Numbered from the stretch's first letter, positions 10,872 to 23,100 are shown. The stretch: DNA of 64,000 bases from G965240365 sp965240365 (GCA_965240365.1 OZ251218.1:186001-250000); one strand, 5' to 3'. Notes: generated by a model from the letters alone, not told the origin. Translations and numbers: made by a program.

Positions 10872-11779
10872 TCGAGCGGCTGGCCATTATCGGTCTCGGC
10901 CTGATTGGCGGCTCGCTGGCGCGGGCCCTGCGCCGGGCCGGGCAGGTCGGGCGCATCAGCGCGTATGACCACGATCAGGCCGCGCTGAGGCAGGCGCTTG
11001 AGCAGGGCGTGATCGATGACTATGCGCCGGATATTAGGGCGGCGAGCGCGGCCGCGGATGTGGTCGTGCTGGCCACGCCGCCGGCGGCCACGGAAAAACT
11101 GCTGGCTGAAGTGGCCGCGGCGCTCAAAGCCGGGGCCACGCTGACCGACGTGGGCAGCGTCAAGGGCAATATGGTCAAGGCGGCCCGGGCCGCGCTGGCG
11201 GATCGCTTGCCGTGTTTTGTGCCGGGCCATCCGATTGCCGGCACTGAAAACAGCGGGCTGGCGGCCTCGTTTGCGGAATTATTCAACGGCCACCGCGTTA
11301 TCCTGACGCCGCTGCCGGAGACCGGGCGCGGGGCCTCTGAGTTAATCACCGCAATGTGGCGCGCCGCGGGCGCCGAAGTGGAGACGCTGGAGGCCGGACG
11401 GCACGATGCGATATTGGCCGCGAGCAGTCACCTGCCGCATCTGCTGGCCTATACTCTGGTCGATTGTCTGGCGCAACGGCCCGAGCGCGATGAGATCTTC
11501 GGCTCGGCCGCGGGTGGCTTTGCCGATTTTACCCGGATCGCGTCCAGCAACCCCGAGATGTGGCGGGATATCTGCCTTGCAAATCGAACCGCGCTGCTGG
11601 CTAACCTGAGCGTCTTTGCCGATCAACTCGGGCAGATCAAACAGGCCATAGAACGCGCGGACGGTCACACGCTGCTGGACATTTTCAGGCGGGCCAAACA
11701 GGCCCGCGATAAATACGCCGATAAATTTATCCGGCCCGAAAATCGGTCCCGCAACAGGGCCGGGCGAGCCGGGCCATGA
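10865..11779 (+). CDS. tyrA: Prephenate dehydrogenase
   Basis: The 304-residue protein has an N-terminal NAD(P)-binding motif (IIGLGLIGGSLARAL) and the family signature GHPIAGTENSG near residue 120. The C-terminal half is helical, as in TyrA dimerisation domains. It oxidatively decarboxylates prephenate (or arogenate) in tyrosine synthesis. Unlike the enteric T-protein it carries no chorismate mutase domain, which fits the separate mutase in PheA. It overlaps hisC and is followed by aroA after 54 bp. Confidence 0.94.
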   Translation: MLIERLAIIGLGLIGGSLARALRRAGQVGRISAYDHDQAALRQALEQGVIDDYAPDIRAASAAADVVVLATPPAATEKLLAEVAAALKAGATLTDVGSVKGNMVKAARAALADRLPCFVPGHPIAGTENSGLAASFAELFNGHRVILTPLPETGRGASELITAMWRAAGAEVETLEAGRHDAILAASSHLPHLLAYTLVDCLAQRPERDEIFGSAAGGFADFTRIASSNPEMWRDICLANRTALLANLSVFADQLGQIKQAIERADGHTLLDIFRRAKQARDKYADKFIRPENRSRNRAGRAGP

Positions 11780-11833
11780 ATGCCGGCCCTGTCTGTTTCA
11801 AGGTCTCGCCACAATAATTCAATTTGAAGAGAA

Positions 11834-13153
11834 ATGACCATGAATACCAACCCTGTTTGTTTCAAGGTCTCGCCGGGCGGCGCGCTTTCCGGGCGCATCC
11901 GCCTGCCGGGCGATAAATCCATTTCCCACCGGGCGCTGCTGCTGGGCGCGATCGCCGAGGGCGAGACCGTCCTGCGCGGCTTCCTGCAAGGCGCGGATAC
12001 CCTGGCCACGGCCGAAGCCCTGCGCCGGCTCGGTGTAAGCATTGAGAATGACGGCCATGCGGCGCGGATTCAGGGCGTTGGCCTGCGGGGCCTGAGCGCC
12101 GCCGATGGGCCGCTTGATCTGGGCAACTCGGGCACGGCCGTGCGCCTGCTGGCGGGTCTGTTGTCTGCCCAGGCCTTTGATTCCGTGCTGATCGGCGATG
12201 AATCACTAATGCGGCGACCGATGCGGCGCATCATCGAACCGCTAAGTTTAATGAACGCCGCTATTGCCGGGGCCGGCGGCGATACCCTGCCGCTCAGGAT
12301 CAAGGGCGGGCGGCGACTGGACGGGATTGAATACCGGCTGCCCGTGGCCAGCGCCCAGTTAAAATCCTGTTTATTACTGGCCGGGCTTTATGCCGGGGGC
12401 CAGACCCGCCTCATTGAACCGCGCCCGACCCGCGATCATACCGAACGCCTGCTGGCGGCATTTTCACAGCCGCTCATTCGGCAGGGGAATACTATTATCA
12501 TGCGCCCGGCCGGGCGGCTGCGGGCCACCGCGATTCAAATCCCGGCCGATTTTTCCGCGGCCGCCTTCTTTATCGTGGCCGCGACCCTGGCGCCGGGTTC
12601 GGATCTGGTGCTGGAAGCGGTCGGCGTCAATCCGACCCGGCATGCCATGCTGGAAATCATGCGCCTGATGGGAGCGGATATCCAACTGCTGAATGAACGC
12701 GAGCAATCCGGCGAACCCGTGGCCGATATCCGCATAAAGCACAGCGCGCTCAGCGGCATTGATATCCCGGCGGCGCTGGCGCCGGTGGCGATCGATGAAT
12801 TTCCGGCGATCCTGGCGGCGGCGGCGGCGGCCCGGGGCGTCACCCGCCTGTCCGGGGCCGCGGAATTGCGCGTCAAGGAGAGCGACCGCATCGCGGCCAT
12901 GCTGGATGGCTTCAGGGCGACCGGCATTGAGGCCGAGGAAAGGCCGGACGGCATGATCGTCACGGGCGGCCGCTTCCGGGGCGGCACGGTGCAAAGCCAC
13001 GGGGATCATCGTATCGCCATGGCCTTTGCCGTGGCGGGTATGGTGGCGGAGGCGCCTGTCCGCGTCGAGGACTGCGCCAATGTGGCCACCTCTTTCCCCG
13101 GTTTTGCCGAACTGGCCGCCGGGGCCGGCATGGCCATAGCGGCGGGTGGCTGA
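11834..13153 (+). CDS. aroA: 3-phosphoshikimate 1-carboxyvinyltransferase (EPSP synthase)
   Basis: A 439-residue two-domain enzyme. Motifs are GDKSISHRALLLGAIAEG near residue 23, LGNSGTAVRLLAG near 95, and RVKESDRIAAM near 345. It transfers enolpyruvyl from PEP to shikimate-3-phosphate. An ATG two codons later (11840) is an equally plausible start. It stands as a separate gene, not fused to tyrA as in some pseudomonads. A 15-bp stretch near 11786 (CTGTTTCAAGGTCTC) is repeated near 11858 within the aroA start, a small local duplication. Confidence 0.96.
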   Translation: MTMNTNPVCFKVSPGGALSGRIRLPGDKSISHRALLLGAIAEGETVLRGFLQGADTLATAEALRRLGVSIENDGHAARIQGVGLRGLSAADGPLDLGNSGTAVRLLAGLLSAQAFDSVLIGDESLMRRPMRRIIEPLSLMNAAIAGAGGDTLPLRIKGGRRLDGIEYRLPVASAQLKSCLLLAGLYAGGQTRLIEPRPTRDHTERLLAAFSQPLIRQGNTIIMRPAGRLRATAIQIPADFSAAAFFIVAATLAPGSDLVLEAVGVNPTRHAMLEIMRLMGADIQLLNEREQSGEPVADIRIKHSALSGIDIPAALAPVAIDEFPAILAAAAAARGVTRLSGAAELRVKESDRIAAMLDGFRATGIEAEERPDGMIVTGGRFRGGTVQSHGDHRIAMAFAVAGMVAEAPVRVEDCANVATSFPGFAELAAGAGMAIAAGG

Positions 13154-13180
13154 TATGCGCGCGCCCGTGCCGTGGCTGGC

Positions 13181-13876
13181 ATGACGATGAGCCGGATCTC
13201 CGTGATTACCGTTGATGGCCCGGGCGGCACGGGCAAGGGCACGGTCTGCGCTCATCTGGCCGAATGGCTGGGCTGGCATTTGCTGGACAGCGGGGCCTTG
13301 TATCGGGCGCTGGCGCTGGCCGCGCAAACAAAGCGGATTCAAGTGGATAATGAGGCCGCCCTGGCCGGCCTCGCCGCCGGCCTTGAGGCGCAATTCCGGC
13401 CGGCCGGCGCGGGCGCCCCGGTCGAGGTGTGGCTGGACGGCCAATGCGTGAGCCGGGCCATACGCGGCGAGGCGACAGGGCAGGCCGCCTCCGCGATCGC
13501 CGCGCTGGCGGCGGTGCGGGCGGCCCTGCTGGAGCGCCAGCGCGCCTTTAGGCGGGCGCCGGGGCTGGTGGCCGATGGCCGCGATATGGGGACGGTCGTG
13601 TTTCCGGCCGCCGATCTAAAGCTGTTTCTGACCGCAAGCCCCGCCGAACGGGCCAAAAGACGTTATAAACAGTTGAAGGAGCAGGGCATCAATGCTAATC
13701 TGCGCGACCTTTCCGCTCTGCTGGCAGAGCGGGACGAGCGGGACCGTCGGCGCCCGGTTGCGCCGGCCGAACCGGCGGCAGACGCCGTCGTGATCGATAC
13801 CGATAAGCTGGATATTGATGGCGTGCTGGCAAAGATAAGGCAACTGGCGAGCGCAAGGCTGCCCGCCTTGCCGTAA
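13181..13876 (+). CDS. cmk: Cytidylate kinase
   Basis: About 231 residues with a P-loop reading GPGGTGKGTV (the usual form is GPSGSGKGTV), LLDSGALYRALAL for CMP binding, and DGRDMGTVVFP near residue 130. It phosphorylates CMP and dCMP. The start is uncertain between the ATGs at 13181 and 13187; an in-frame GTG at 13172 is less likely. Position between aroA and rpsA is conserved in gammaproteobacteria. Family A element copy A2 begins 12 bp after the stop. Confidence 0.94.
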   Translation: MTMSRISVITVDGPGGTGKGTVCAHLAEWLGWHLLDSGALYRALALAAQTKRIQVDNEAALAGLAAGLEAQFRPAGAGAPVEVWLDGQCVSRAIRGEATGQAASAIAALAAVRAALLERQRAFRRAPGLVADGRDMGTVVFPAADLKLFLTASPAERAKRRYKQLKEQGINANLRDLSALLAERDERDRRRPVAPAEPAADAVVIDTDKLDIDGVLAKIRQLASARLPALP

Positions 13877-13888
13877 ATCCTGCCATAA

Positions 13889-14020
13889 GGAAACGCTGAT
13901 TGAATCAGAGTTTCCTGCGGCACAGGGATGTGCCGCCAAAATCATTGACGTATGTCATTGATTTTGAAGCCCTGCCTGCTGCAGGCAGGGAAATCCAGGA
14001 TGGATTTATTCAGGGCTTCC
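13889..14020. mobile_element. Family A miniature inverted-repeat element, copy A2
   Basis: A 132-bp copy, shorter than the others because the GAAAATCGCATTTTC stem is missing. It starts GGAAACGCTGATTGAATCAG and ends GATTTATTCAGGGCTTCC. The flanks are ATAA and AAAA, a near but imperfect 4-bp duplication. It lies between cmk and rpsA and may affect the rpsA leader. Confidence 0.7.
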
Positions 14021-14108
14021 AAAAATAAACATGGGGGCCGGTGGAGCGCCCGGCCCGAATTTAAACTTAACCCGCCTGCCCCGCTCCGGACAGGCCCCAG
14101 GACTTTTC

Positions 14109-15776
<1,668 letters not shown>

Positions 15777-15899
15777 GGCCTGCCAGCGGCGGGCAGGCAC
15801 AACGGCCGCGGCGCCGTTGTCATTTTGCCGGCAACGGTCTGCATAGACCGCGAATTTGCCGACTGAACTACACTCGCCGAGGATTAGGGGCATAGGGGC

Positions 15900-16196
15900 A
15901 TGACAAAATCCGAACTCATTGAATTACTGGCAAGACGACAGCCTCAACTGGCCTATAAAGATATTGAACTGTCGGTCAAGACCATGCTGGAACACATGAC
16001 CAGCCTGCTTGCGAGCGGCGAACGTATCGAGATCCGCGGCTTTGGCAGTTTTTCCCTGCATTACCGCCCGCCCAGGGTCGGCCGCAATCCAAAGTCCGGC
16101 GCGCCGGTTTCACTGCCCGGCAAATATGTCCCGCACTTCAAGCCCGGCAAACAGATGCGGGCAAGGGTCGATAACGACCGCCCGATCAGCGGCTGA
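15900..16196 (+). CDS. ihfB: Integration host factor subunit beta
   Basis: A 98-residue HU/IHF-fold protein (MTKSELIELLARRQPQLAYKD). It has the GFGSFSLHYRPPRVGRNPKS arm region with the DNA-intercalating proline, and the C-terminal HFKPGKQMRARVD. With IhfA, encoded elsewhere, it bends DNA at specific sites. Position directly after rpsA distinguishes it from HU. A 123-bp gap separates it from rpsA. Confidence 0.96.
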   Translation: MTKSELIELLARRQPQLAYKDIELSVKTMLEHMTSLLASGERIEIRGFGSFSLHYRPPRVGRNPKSGAPVSLPGKYVPHFKPGKQMRARVDNDRPISG

Positions 16197-16257
16197 ACAA
16201 TGCGGGCAGGCTGGCCAAAATGACCGCAAAGCCCCGGAATCCCATACTGGAGAGCCT

Positions 16258-16545
16258 ATGTCGCGTATTGCCGGATTGATCCTGATCCTTGCCGTGGTGT
16301 TGTTTGGCCTACTGCTGCATTTGCAAAATGACCAGCGGGTCACGCTCGGCTATTACCTGGGCGCGATCGAACTGCCGCTGTCACTGATCATTGTCCTGAG
16401 CTTGATAGCGGGCGCGATACTGGGGGTGCTGGCCAGCCTGCCGCTGATCTTTAAACTCAGACGACAAAGGCGCAGGCTGGAAAAACAGATAAAAAACAGC
16501 GAGAAGGAGATCAACAATCTGCGGGTCATGCCGCTCAAGGATTAA
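16258..16545 (+). CDS. lapA: LapA family inner-membrane protein
   Basis: The start at the ATG at 16258 (MSRIAGLILILAVVLFGLLL) gives 95 residues. There are two membrane helices (about 5-21 and 42-62) and a charged C-terminal tail (KLRRQRRRLEKQIKNSEKEI) likely to form a coiled coil in the cytoplasm. Family role: partner of LapB in controlling lipopolysaccharide synthesis through LpxC turnover. Three bases separate its stop from lapB, so the pair is one operon. Confidence 0.92.
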   Translation: MSRIAGLILILAVVLFGLLLHLQNDQRVTLGYYLGAIELPLSLIIVLSLIAGAILGVLASLPLIFKLRRQRRRLEKQIKNSEKEINNLRVMPLKD

Positions 16546-16548
16546 GCG

Positions 16549-17721
16549 ATGTCCATAGACTGGCTATTGCTCTGGCTGCTGTTGCCGGTCGCCGCGTTCA
16601 GTGGCTACTGGCTGGGCCGCCGCGGCCCGGATTCAAAAAACACCCCGGGCGCGCTGTTCCACCCGGACTATTTCAAGGGTCTGAACTTTGTCCTGAATGA
16701 ACAGCCGGACAAGGCGATCGAGGTGTTTATCCGCATGCTTGAGGTCGATAGCGAGACGGTTGAGACCCATCTGGCCCTCGGCAATCTGTTCCGGCGCCGG
16801 GGCGAGGTGGATCGGGCCATCCGCATCCATCAAAACCTCATAGCCCGGCCAAAACTAAATCGAGAACAACGGGCCGAGGCCCTGCTTGAACTGGGCATGG
16901 ATTATATGCGTTCCGGCCTGCTGGATCGGGCCGAGGGTTTATTCCTGGAACTGGCGGACTCAAATCTGCATCTGGCGCCGGCCTGCGCCGAGCTGGTGGC
17001 GATCTACGAGCAGGAAAAAGACTGGGAGAACGCCATCAAAATGGCCCGCAAGCTGGCGGCGGCCAGCGGTGTTTCACAAAACAAGATCATCGGCCAGTTC
17101 TATTGCGAGCAGGCCGAACTGGCCGCCGCCAGCGGCAACCTGAAGGCCGTCAGGGATTTAACGCGCCGGGCGCTGGGGTTTGACCCAAACTGCGTGCGCG
17201 CCAGTATGATTGAGGCCAAGACACACCTGTCCCAGGGCAGGGAAAAAGCCGCGATCCGGGCCTATAAACGGGTCGAGGCCCAGAACAGCGCCTACCTCGG
17301 CGAGATCATCGAACCCCTGCATGAATGTTACCGCAGGCTGGATCGGCTGGGTGAGTTTGCCGGCTATCTGCGCGCCCTGGTCGGCCGCTATGGCGGGATC
17401 AGCGCCCTGTTGACGCTGACCGGGTTGATCGCGGAGCAGGCCGGGGAGGACGCCGCGATCCGCTATATCTCGGCCGAATTAAAAGGCCGGCCCAACGTCA
17501 AGGGCGTGCATCGCCTGATTGAATACACGCTGGCCAAATCCCGGGGCGAGACCCATGAACATCTCAAGACCATCCGGCAACTGACCGCGCAACTCAGCGA
17601 AAACCGCGCCGTTTATAAATGCGGCCACTGTGGTTTCAAAGGCAAGACCCTGCACTGGCAGTGTCCCGGCTGCAAGTGTTGGGAGGCTATCAAACCGATC
17701 TTTGGCGTGGCCGGTGAATAA
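16549..17721 (+). CDS. lapB: LapB (YciM), TPR/rubredoxin-like LPS regulator
   Basis: The 390-residue protein has an N-terminal membrane anchor (WLLLWLLLPVAAFSGYWLG), then tandem TPR helices, and a C-terminal rubredoxin-like metal site with the cysteines of CGHCGFKGK and CPGCKC. Family role: adapter that promotes FtsH-mediated LpxC degradation and couples LPS synthesis and export. The last 121 bp of this gene recur in two pieces (17604-17673 and 17695-17724) inside the next gene, at 19483-19552 and 19640-19669. LapB itself is intact. Confidence 0.95.
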   Translation: MSIDWLLLWLLLPVAAFSGYWLGRRGPDSKNTPGALFHPDYFKGLNFVLNEQPDKAIEVFIRMLEVDSETVETHLALGNLFRRRGEVDRAIRIHQNLIARPKLNREQRAEALLELGMDYMRSGLLDRAEGLFLELADSNLHLAPACAELVAIYEQEKDWENAIKMARKLAAASGVSQNKIIGQFYCEQAELAAASGNLKAVRDLTRRALGFDPNCVRASMIEAKTHLSQGREKAAIRAYKRVEAQNSAYLGEIIEPLHECYRRLDRLGEFAGYLRALVGRYGGISALLTLTGLIAEQAGEDAAIRYISAELKGRPNVKGVHRLIEYTLAKSRGETHEHLKTIRQLTAQLSENRAVYKCGHCGFKGKTLHWQCPGCKCWEAIKPIFGVAGE

Positions 17722-17762
17722 GGGCCGCGGCGCCGGGTTGAAAAGCTGAGCGCGAGTGCTGA

Positions 17763-18067
17763 GATGAGGTGACCCTGCATTCCTGCTAAAGCCCTGCCCG
17801 CGGCAGACAGACAGGATGCCGGAAAGCCAAAACAACACCCCGTTGTCATTCCGGCGAAGGCCGGAATCCAGGAAGGCGGGCCGGGATGTGATATGAACGC
17901 CAGTTCTGTCTAATTGTCATTCCCGCCCAGGCGGGAATGTATGACATAAACCACTGGATTCCGGCCTTCGCCGGAATGACGACAGGGGCAATAGGCGCAT
18001 TATGAGCGATACTAAACGATACCGTAGCCAGGATAGCTGACACCTTATTTTAGATGAGGTGACCCTG
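17763..18067. repeat. Family B dispersed repeat, copy B1 (long form)
   Basis: Both ends carry the family B terminus in the same orientation (GATGAGGTGACCCTG at 17763-17777 and again ending at 18067). Between them lie two REP-like hairpins (GTCATTCCGGCGAAGGCCGG and a GTCATTCCCGCC/GGCGGGAATG stem) and the 'ataatgagcgatac' segment. The block is largely the reverse complement of 58757-59170. The 425-bp gap between lapB and the TPR gene holds nothing else recognisable. Confidence 0.6.
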
Positions 18068-18146
18068 GCAGCCTGACGCCATTTATGCCGACTTTATGTA
18101 AAGTTAGGATATACTCTGCTGTTCTTTATTATGGGATTTATCCTCA

Positions 18147-19595
18147 ATGGAAACCATTATCGGCATTACTGAAGAAGCCGATCTTTTATCGGCATTAACG
18201 TCACTGGTGCAATTGGTAATATGGACCGGTATCGTTGTGTTCTTCTGTTGGAGTTACTGGCATCGTCGCCAGTCCAGCAAAAAAGCCAAGATTTATAAAT
18301 TAGAAAAGGATGTTGCCCATTGGGAGAAAGAATTCTCTAAGCAAGAGGCTTTGGCCAAGAGGCGGAAACGTAAACTCAAGGCGGCGCGAAAGAGTTTACC
18401 CAGGGAGGCCCTTAAAAAATACGATGCGGAGATTAAACAGGGCAACGAAGAAAGGGCCGCGCGCGAGCTTGGCGATTGGTTTGAGCGGGAAGCCAGTTGG
18501 ATTGCTGAAGTCAGCTTTCATCTGGCGGAATGGCATCTCGCTTTTTACCCTGAAAATCAGGCGAAGGCGCTGGCCGACGCGGAGTGCTTTATCACCATAG
18601 GACGCGCCCTGAACCCGGCAGATGACGGGCTACGAAAACTGGAGTTCGAGTTCAGCGAACGTTACGCGCCCATCAAGGAAGAGCAAGGGGAGTGGAGCAG
18701 GGCGGACAAGCTCTGGGAGCGAACGTGGGACTTGACCTATAAGTATGTCGGTGAAGATTCGGATCCGGCCACACTCAATAAACTCGGCCTAGAGGCTTTA
18801 GGCTACCACAACTACTCTCTCGCTCGTATTTTCTTCAATCGGGCTACGGACATTCTGAGACTAACCGCCGGCCCCGATGACCGGAACACCCTCAACACTC
18901 AGAGTAATGTGGCCGTAGCCCTGAATGGACTCGGCCGGCATGAGGAAGCGGAAGCGCTATTTCGGCAGACCTGCGAGGCAAAGCAAGCGGAGCTCGGCCC
19001 CGATGACCCGGACACCCTCCGTAGTCAGCATGGCCTGGCCGTGACCCTGGATAACCTCAACCGTTTTGATGAGGCGGAAGCGCTATTTCGGCAGACCCTG
19101 GAGGCAATGAAGGCGAAGCTCGGCCCCAATGACCGGGATACCTTCAACAGTCAGCATAGCTTGGCCGTGACCCTGGATAACCTCAACCGTTTTGATGAGG
19201 CGGAAGCGCTACATCGGCAGACCTGGGAGGCAAGGAAGGCGAAGCTCGGCCCCGATGACCCGGATACCCTCCACAGTCAGCATGAACTAGCCGTGACCCT
19301 GCATGCCCTTGACCGTTTTGATGAGGCGGAAGCGCTACATCGGCAGACCTGGGAGGCAAGGAAGGCGAAGCTCGACCCCGATGACCGGGATACCCTCCGC
19401 AGTCAGCATGAACTAGCCGTGACCCTGCATGCCCTTGACCGTTTTGATGAGGCGGAAGCGCTACATCGGCAGACCTGGGAGGCCGCGCCGTTTATAAATG
19501 CGGCCACTGTGGTTTCAAAGGCAAGACCCTGCACTGGCAGTGTCCCGGCTGCGATGACCCGGATACCCTCCGCAGCCAGCATGAACTGGCCGTGA
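18147..19595 (+). pseudogene. Membrane-anchored kinesin-light-chain-type TPR protein, frameshifted
   Basis: The protein starts METIIGITEEADLLSALTSL with one membrane helix (about 19-37) and a basic coiled coil to about residue 90. From about residue 250 it has tandem 42-residue TPRs of the NRFDEAEALxRQT type, encoded by 126-bp DNA repeats. At 19483 the repeat is replaced by 70 bp identical to lapB, which shifts the frame; the last 38 residues are out-of-frame sequence ending at 19595. Array remnants continue to 20057, so the original protein was longer. Partner unknown. A truncated product could still be made. Confidence 0.75.
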
Positions 19596-19669
19596 ACCTG
19601 CGTAAACTCAACCGTTTTGATGAGGCGGAAGCGCTAAATCCGATCTTTGGCGTGGCCGGTGAATAAGGG
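19483..19669 (+). other. lapB/TPR chimeric segment
   Basis: Bases 19483-19552 are identical to lapB 17604-17673 (70 bp) and 19640-19669 to lapB 17695-17724 (30 bp, including the lapB stop). Between them 87 bp of TPR repeat replace the 21 bp found in lapB. Read in the lapB frame the segment is open throughout: rubredoxin knuckle (CPGC), then DDPDTLRSQHELAVN, then NPIFGVAGE and stop. This is a patchwork of the two genes. It could come from gene conversion, template switching or an assembly error. Confidence 0.85.
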
Positions 19670-20057
19670 AGGCAAGGCAGGCGAAGCTCGGCCCCGATGA
19701 CCCGGATACCCTCCTCGGTCCATGGTCTGGCTGGACCCTTGACCTCAACCGTTTTGATGAGGCGGAAGCGCTAGATCGCGCTGGGAGGCAAGGAAGGCGA
19801 AGCTCGGCGATGACCCGGATTCCGCAGTCAAAACCTGCATGATCAACCGTTTTGATGAGGCGGAAGCGCATCGGCAACCCTGGACAATGAAGGCGAAGCT
19901 CGGCCCCGATGACCCGAAGACCCTCGACAGCCAGTATAGCCTGGCCGTGACCCTGCATGCCCTTGACCGTTTTGATGAGGCGGAAGCGCTACTTCGGCAG
20001 ACCTGGGAGGCAAGGAAGGCGAAGTTCGGCCCTGATGAAAAAGACAAAACGTATTGA
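19670..20057 (+). pseudogene. Decayed remainder of the TPR repeat array
   Basis: Copies of the 126-bp TPR unit persist (NRFDEAEA recurs at about 19748, 19845 and 19966), but several are shortened by deletions that change frame. The last unit reads through to FGPDEKDKTY and a TGA at 20055-20057, probably the original end of the gene. The short frame 19839-20057 is part of this remnant, not a separate gene. Confidence 0.7.
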
Positions 20058-20151
20058 CTCCCGAACGATGTTTTTGCCCAGGGGATTAGATAAAACAGCT
20101 TCATTACCGCATGGCAACACAAAAAAGACAAAACGTATTGACTCCCGAACG
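20038..20151. repeat. 30-bp direct repeat flanking the mfd start
   Basis: The 30 bp beginning AAAAAGACAAAACGTATTGA occur at 20038-20067 and 20122-20151, separated by 54 bp. The first copy holds the end of the TPR remnant; the second lies inside the mfd reading frame. The duplication may have arisen with the rearrangement of the TPR array and has altered the N-terminus of Mfd. Confidence 0.85.
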
Positions 20152-23100
20152 CCCCGGCGAGCGGCCCGGGAATTATACTGGTCCCGGCTGTATGGCAGCG
20201 CCGGGGCGCTGGCGCTGGGCCGTCTGGCCGAACAGGGCACGGCGCCGCTGGTCGTGTTGACGGCCGATATGGCCCGCGCCGTCCGCCTGCTGGCCGAGTT
20301 GCGCGCCTATTTAAGCGATGCCGAGACTACCCCGGTCATGACCTTCCCGGACTGGGAAATCCTGCCCTATGATCTGTTTTCACCCTATCAGGATATTATC
20401 TCGCGGCGCCTGGAGACGCTGGCGGCCCTGCCGGAGTTCAGGCGCGGCATCCTGGTGGCGCCGGTCAGCACGGTGATGCAGCGTTTGCTGCCGGTGGATT
20501 ATTTGCGGGCCAACAGTCTGCTGTTAAAGGTCGGGCAGACGCTTGAACCGGCCGGCTTCAAGCAGCGCTTGCAGCGCCAGGGCTATCGTTTTGTCGAGCA
20601 GGTCTCGGAGCATGGCGAGGTTTGCGGGCGGGGCGCGCTGCTGGATATTTTCCCAATGGGCGCCGCGCGGCCCTATCGCATTGATCTGTTTGATGACGAG
20701 ATCGACAGTATCCGCACTTTTGATATCGAGACGCAGCGTTCGATTGCCAAAGTCGGGGCGATTCGGGTCTTGCCCGCGCGCGAGGTCGCGCTGGACCCCG
20801 AGGGCATTGCCCGCTTTCGCGGCAACTGGCGCGCGCGGTTTGAGGGCAACCCCGGGCATTGCCCGCTTTACCGCGATGTCAGTCAGGCCCTGGCCCCGGC
20901 CGGGATCGAATATTATCTGCCGCTGTTTTATGAGCAGACCAGCAGCCTGTTCGATTATCTCTGCGCCGGGGCCGTGATGGTGCTGGATGAGGGCGTGGAT
21001 GAGGCCGTTCAGTCGTTTCAGGCCGATGTCCGGGCGCGCTATGAGCAGCGCCGTCATCAGAGCGAACGGCCCTTGTTGCCGCCGGAGACCTTGTTTCTGG
21101 ATGACAAGGCTCTGGCGGCGGAGTTAAAACGGTTTCCGCGGATCCGGATCGGCAAGCCCCGGGCGGGTTCCGGCCTGCCCGTGATCGAATATGACACAGC
21201 CATGCCCACCGGCCTGCCCGTCAACGCGCGGGCGCCGGAACCGCTCAGGCTGCTGAGGCGCTTTCTGACTGAATTTAACGGCCGGGTATTGATCGCGGCC
21301 GAGAGCCAGGGCCGGCGCGAGACGATCCTGGAATTGTTCGAGCGGCGGGAGCGGCCGGTCCGGGTCGAGAGTTGGCCGGAGTTTCTCGCGGGCGATATTA
21401 AGTTCGGCATTGCCGTGTTGCCGATCGAGCAGGGTTTGATCCTGCGCCGGCCGGATATTGCCGTGCTGGCCGAGGCGCAGCTTTTTGCCGGGCGCGCCGA
21501 GCAGCGCCGCCTGCGCCGGCAGAAGTCGCAGGACCCGGAGACCGTGATCCGCAATCTGACCGAATTAAGCCTCGGCGCGCCGGTCGTGCACGAGGAGCAT
21601 GGCGTGGGCCGCTATCGCGGCCTGACCACCCTCGACACCGGCGGTATCCCGGCCGAGTTTATTCAGCTTGAATATGCCGATGGCGACAAACTCTACGTCC
21701 CGGTCGCGGCGCTGGGCCTTATTTCGCGCTACACCGGGGTGAATCCCGATCATGCGCCGCTGCACAAACTGGGCGGCGGGCAGTGGCAAAAGGCGAAGCG
21801 CAAGGCGGCCCTGAAGGCGCGCGATGTCGCGGCCGAACTGCTGGAATTGCAGGCCCGCCGCGCGGCGCGCCAGGGCCACGCCTACGCCTGTGACGAGGCG
21901 GCCTACCGGGCCTTTGTGCAACATTTCCCGTTTGAAGAGACGCCAGGCCAGCAGGACGCGATCCAGGCCATGCTGGCGGACATGCGCCGGGCGCGGCCGA
22001 TGGATCGGCTGATATGCGGCGACGCCGGCTTTGGCAAGACCGAGGTCGCCATGCGGGCCGCGTTTATCGCGGTGCAGAATCACCGGCAGGTGGCCGTGCT
22101 GGTGCCGACCACCCTGCTCGCGCAACAGCATTATCAAAATTTCGTGGACCGCTTTGCCGACTGGCCGGTCAGGATAGAACTCCTGTCCCGTTTCAGGAGC
22201 AAAAAGGAACTGGCCGAAGCCGAGGCCGCGATCGCCGGCGGCCAGGCCGATATTGTGATCGGCACCCATAAACTGCTGCAAGGCGAGATTCGCTTTAAGA
22301 ATCCCGGCCTGATCGTGATCGATGAAGAACACCGCTTCGGGGTCCGGCAGAAGGAAAAGTTTAAGGCATTGCGGGCCGAGATCGATGTGCTGACGCTCAC
22401 GGCCACGCCGATCCCGCGCACCCTGAATCTGGCGCTGTCGGACCTGCGCGAGTTGTCGGTCATCGCCACCCCGCCGTCGCGGCGGCTGGCCGTCAAGACC
22501 TGCGTGCTGGAGCACAGCGACAGCCTGCTGCAAGAGGCCCTGTTGCGCGAGATCAAGCGCGGCGGCCAGGTGTTTTATCTGCATAACGAGGTCAGAACCA
22601 TTGAAAGGAAGGCCGCCGCGGTCAAACAACTGCTGCCCGAGGCGCGGGTGCAGATCGCGCACGGGCAGATGCCGGAAAAACAGCTTGAGGCGGTGATGCT
22701 GGATTTTTATCATCGCCGTTTTAATGTGCTGGTCTGCACCACGATCATTGAAACCGGCATTGATGTGCCCACGGCCAATACCATTATTATCGAACGGGCC
22801 GATAAATTCGGCCTGGCGCAGCTCTATCAGTTGCGCGGGCGGGTGGGACGCTCGCACCACCGGGCCTATGCCTATCTGATTGTGCCCCCCCGGCAGGCCA
22901 TGAGCGCCGATGCCGTAAAACGGCTGGAGGCCATCGAGGCGCTGGAAGAACTCGGCATCGGCTTTACCCTGGCCACCCATGACCTGGAGATCAGGGGGGC
23001 CGGGGAAATTCTCGGCGAGGGCCAGAGCGGGCATATCCAGGAGATCGGTTTTGGCCTGTATATGGAATTTCTGGGGCGGGCCGTCGAGGCCCTGAAAAGC

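Noticed and set aside
19839..20057. Separate small TPR gene
   Set aside because: It is a fragment of the decayed array with no start context and a partial unit.
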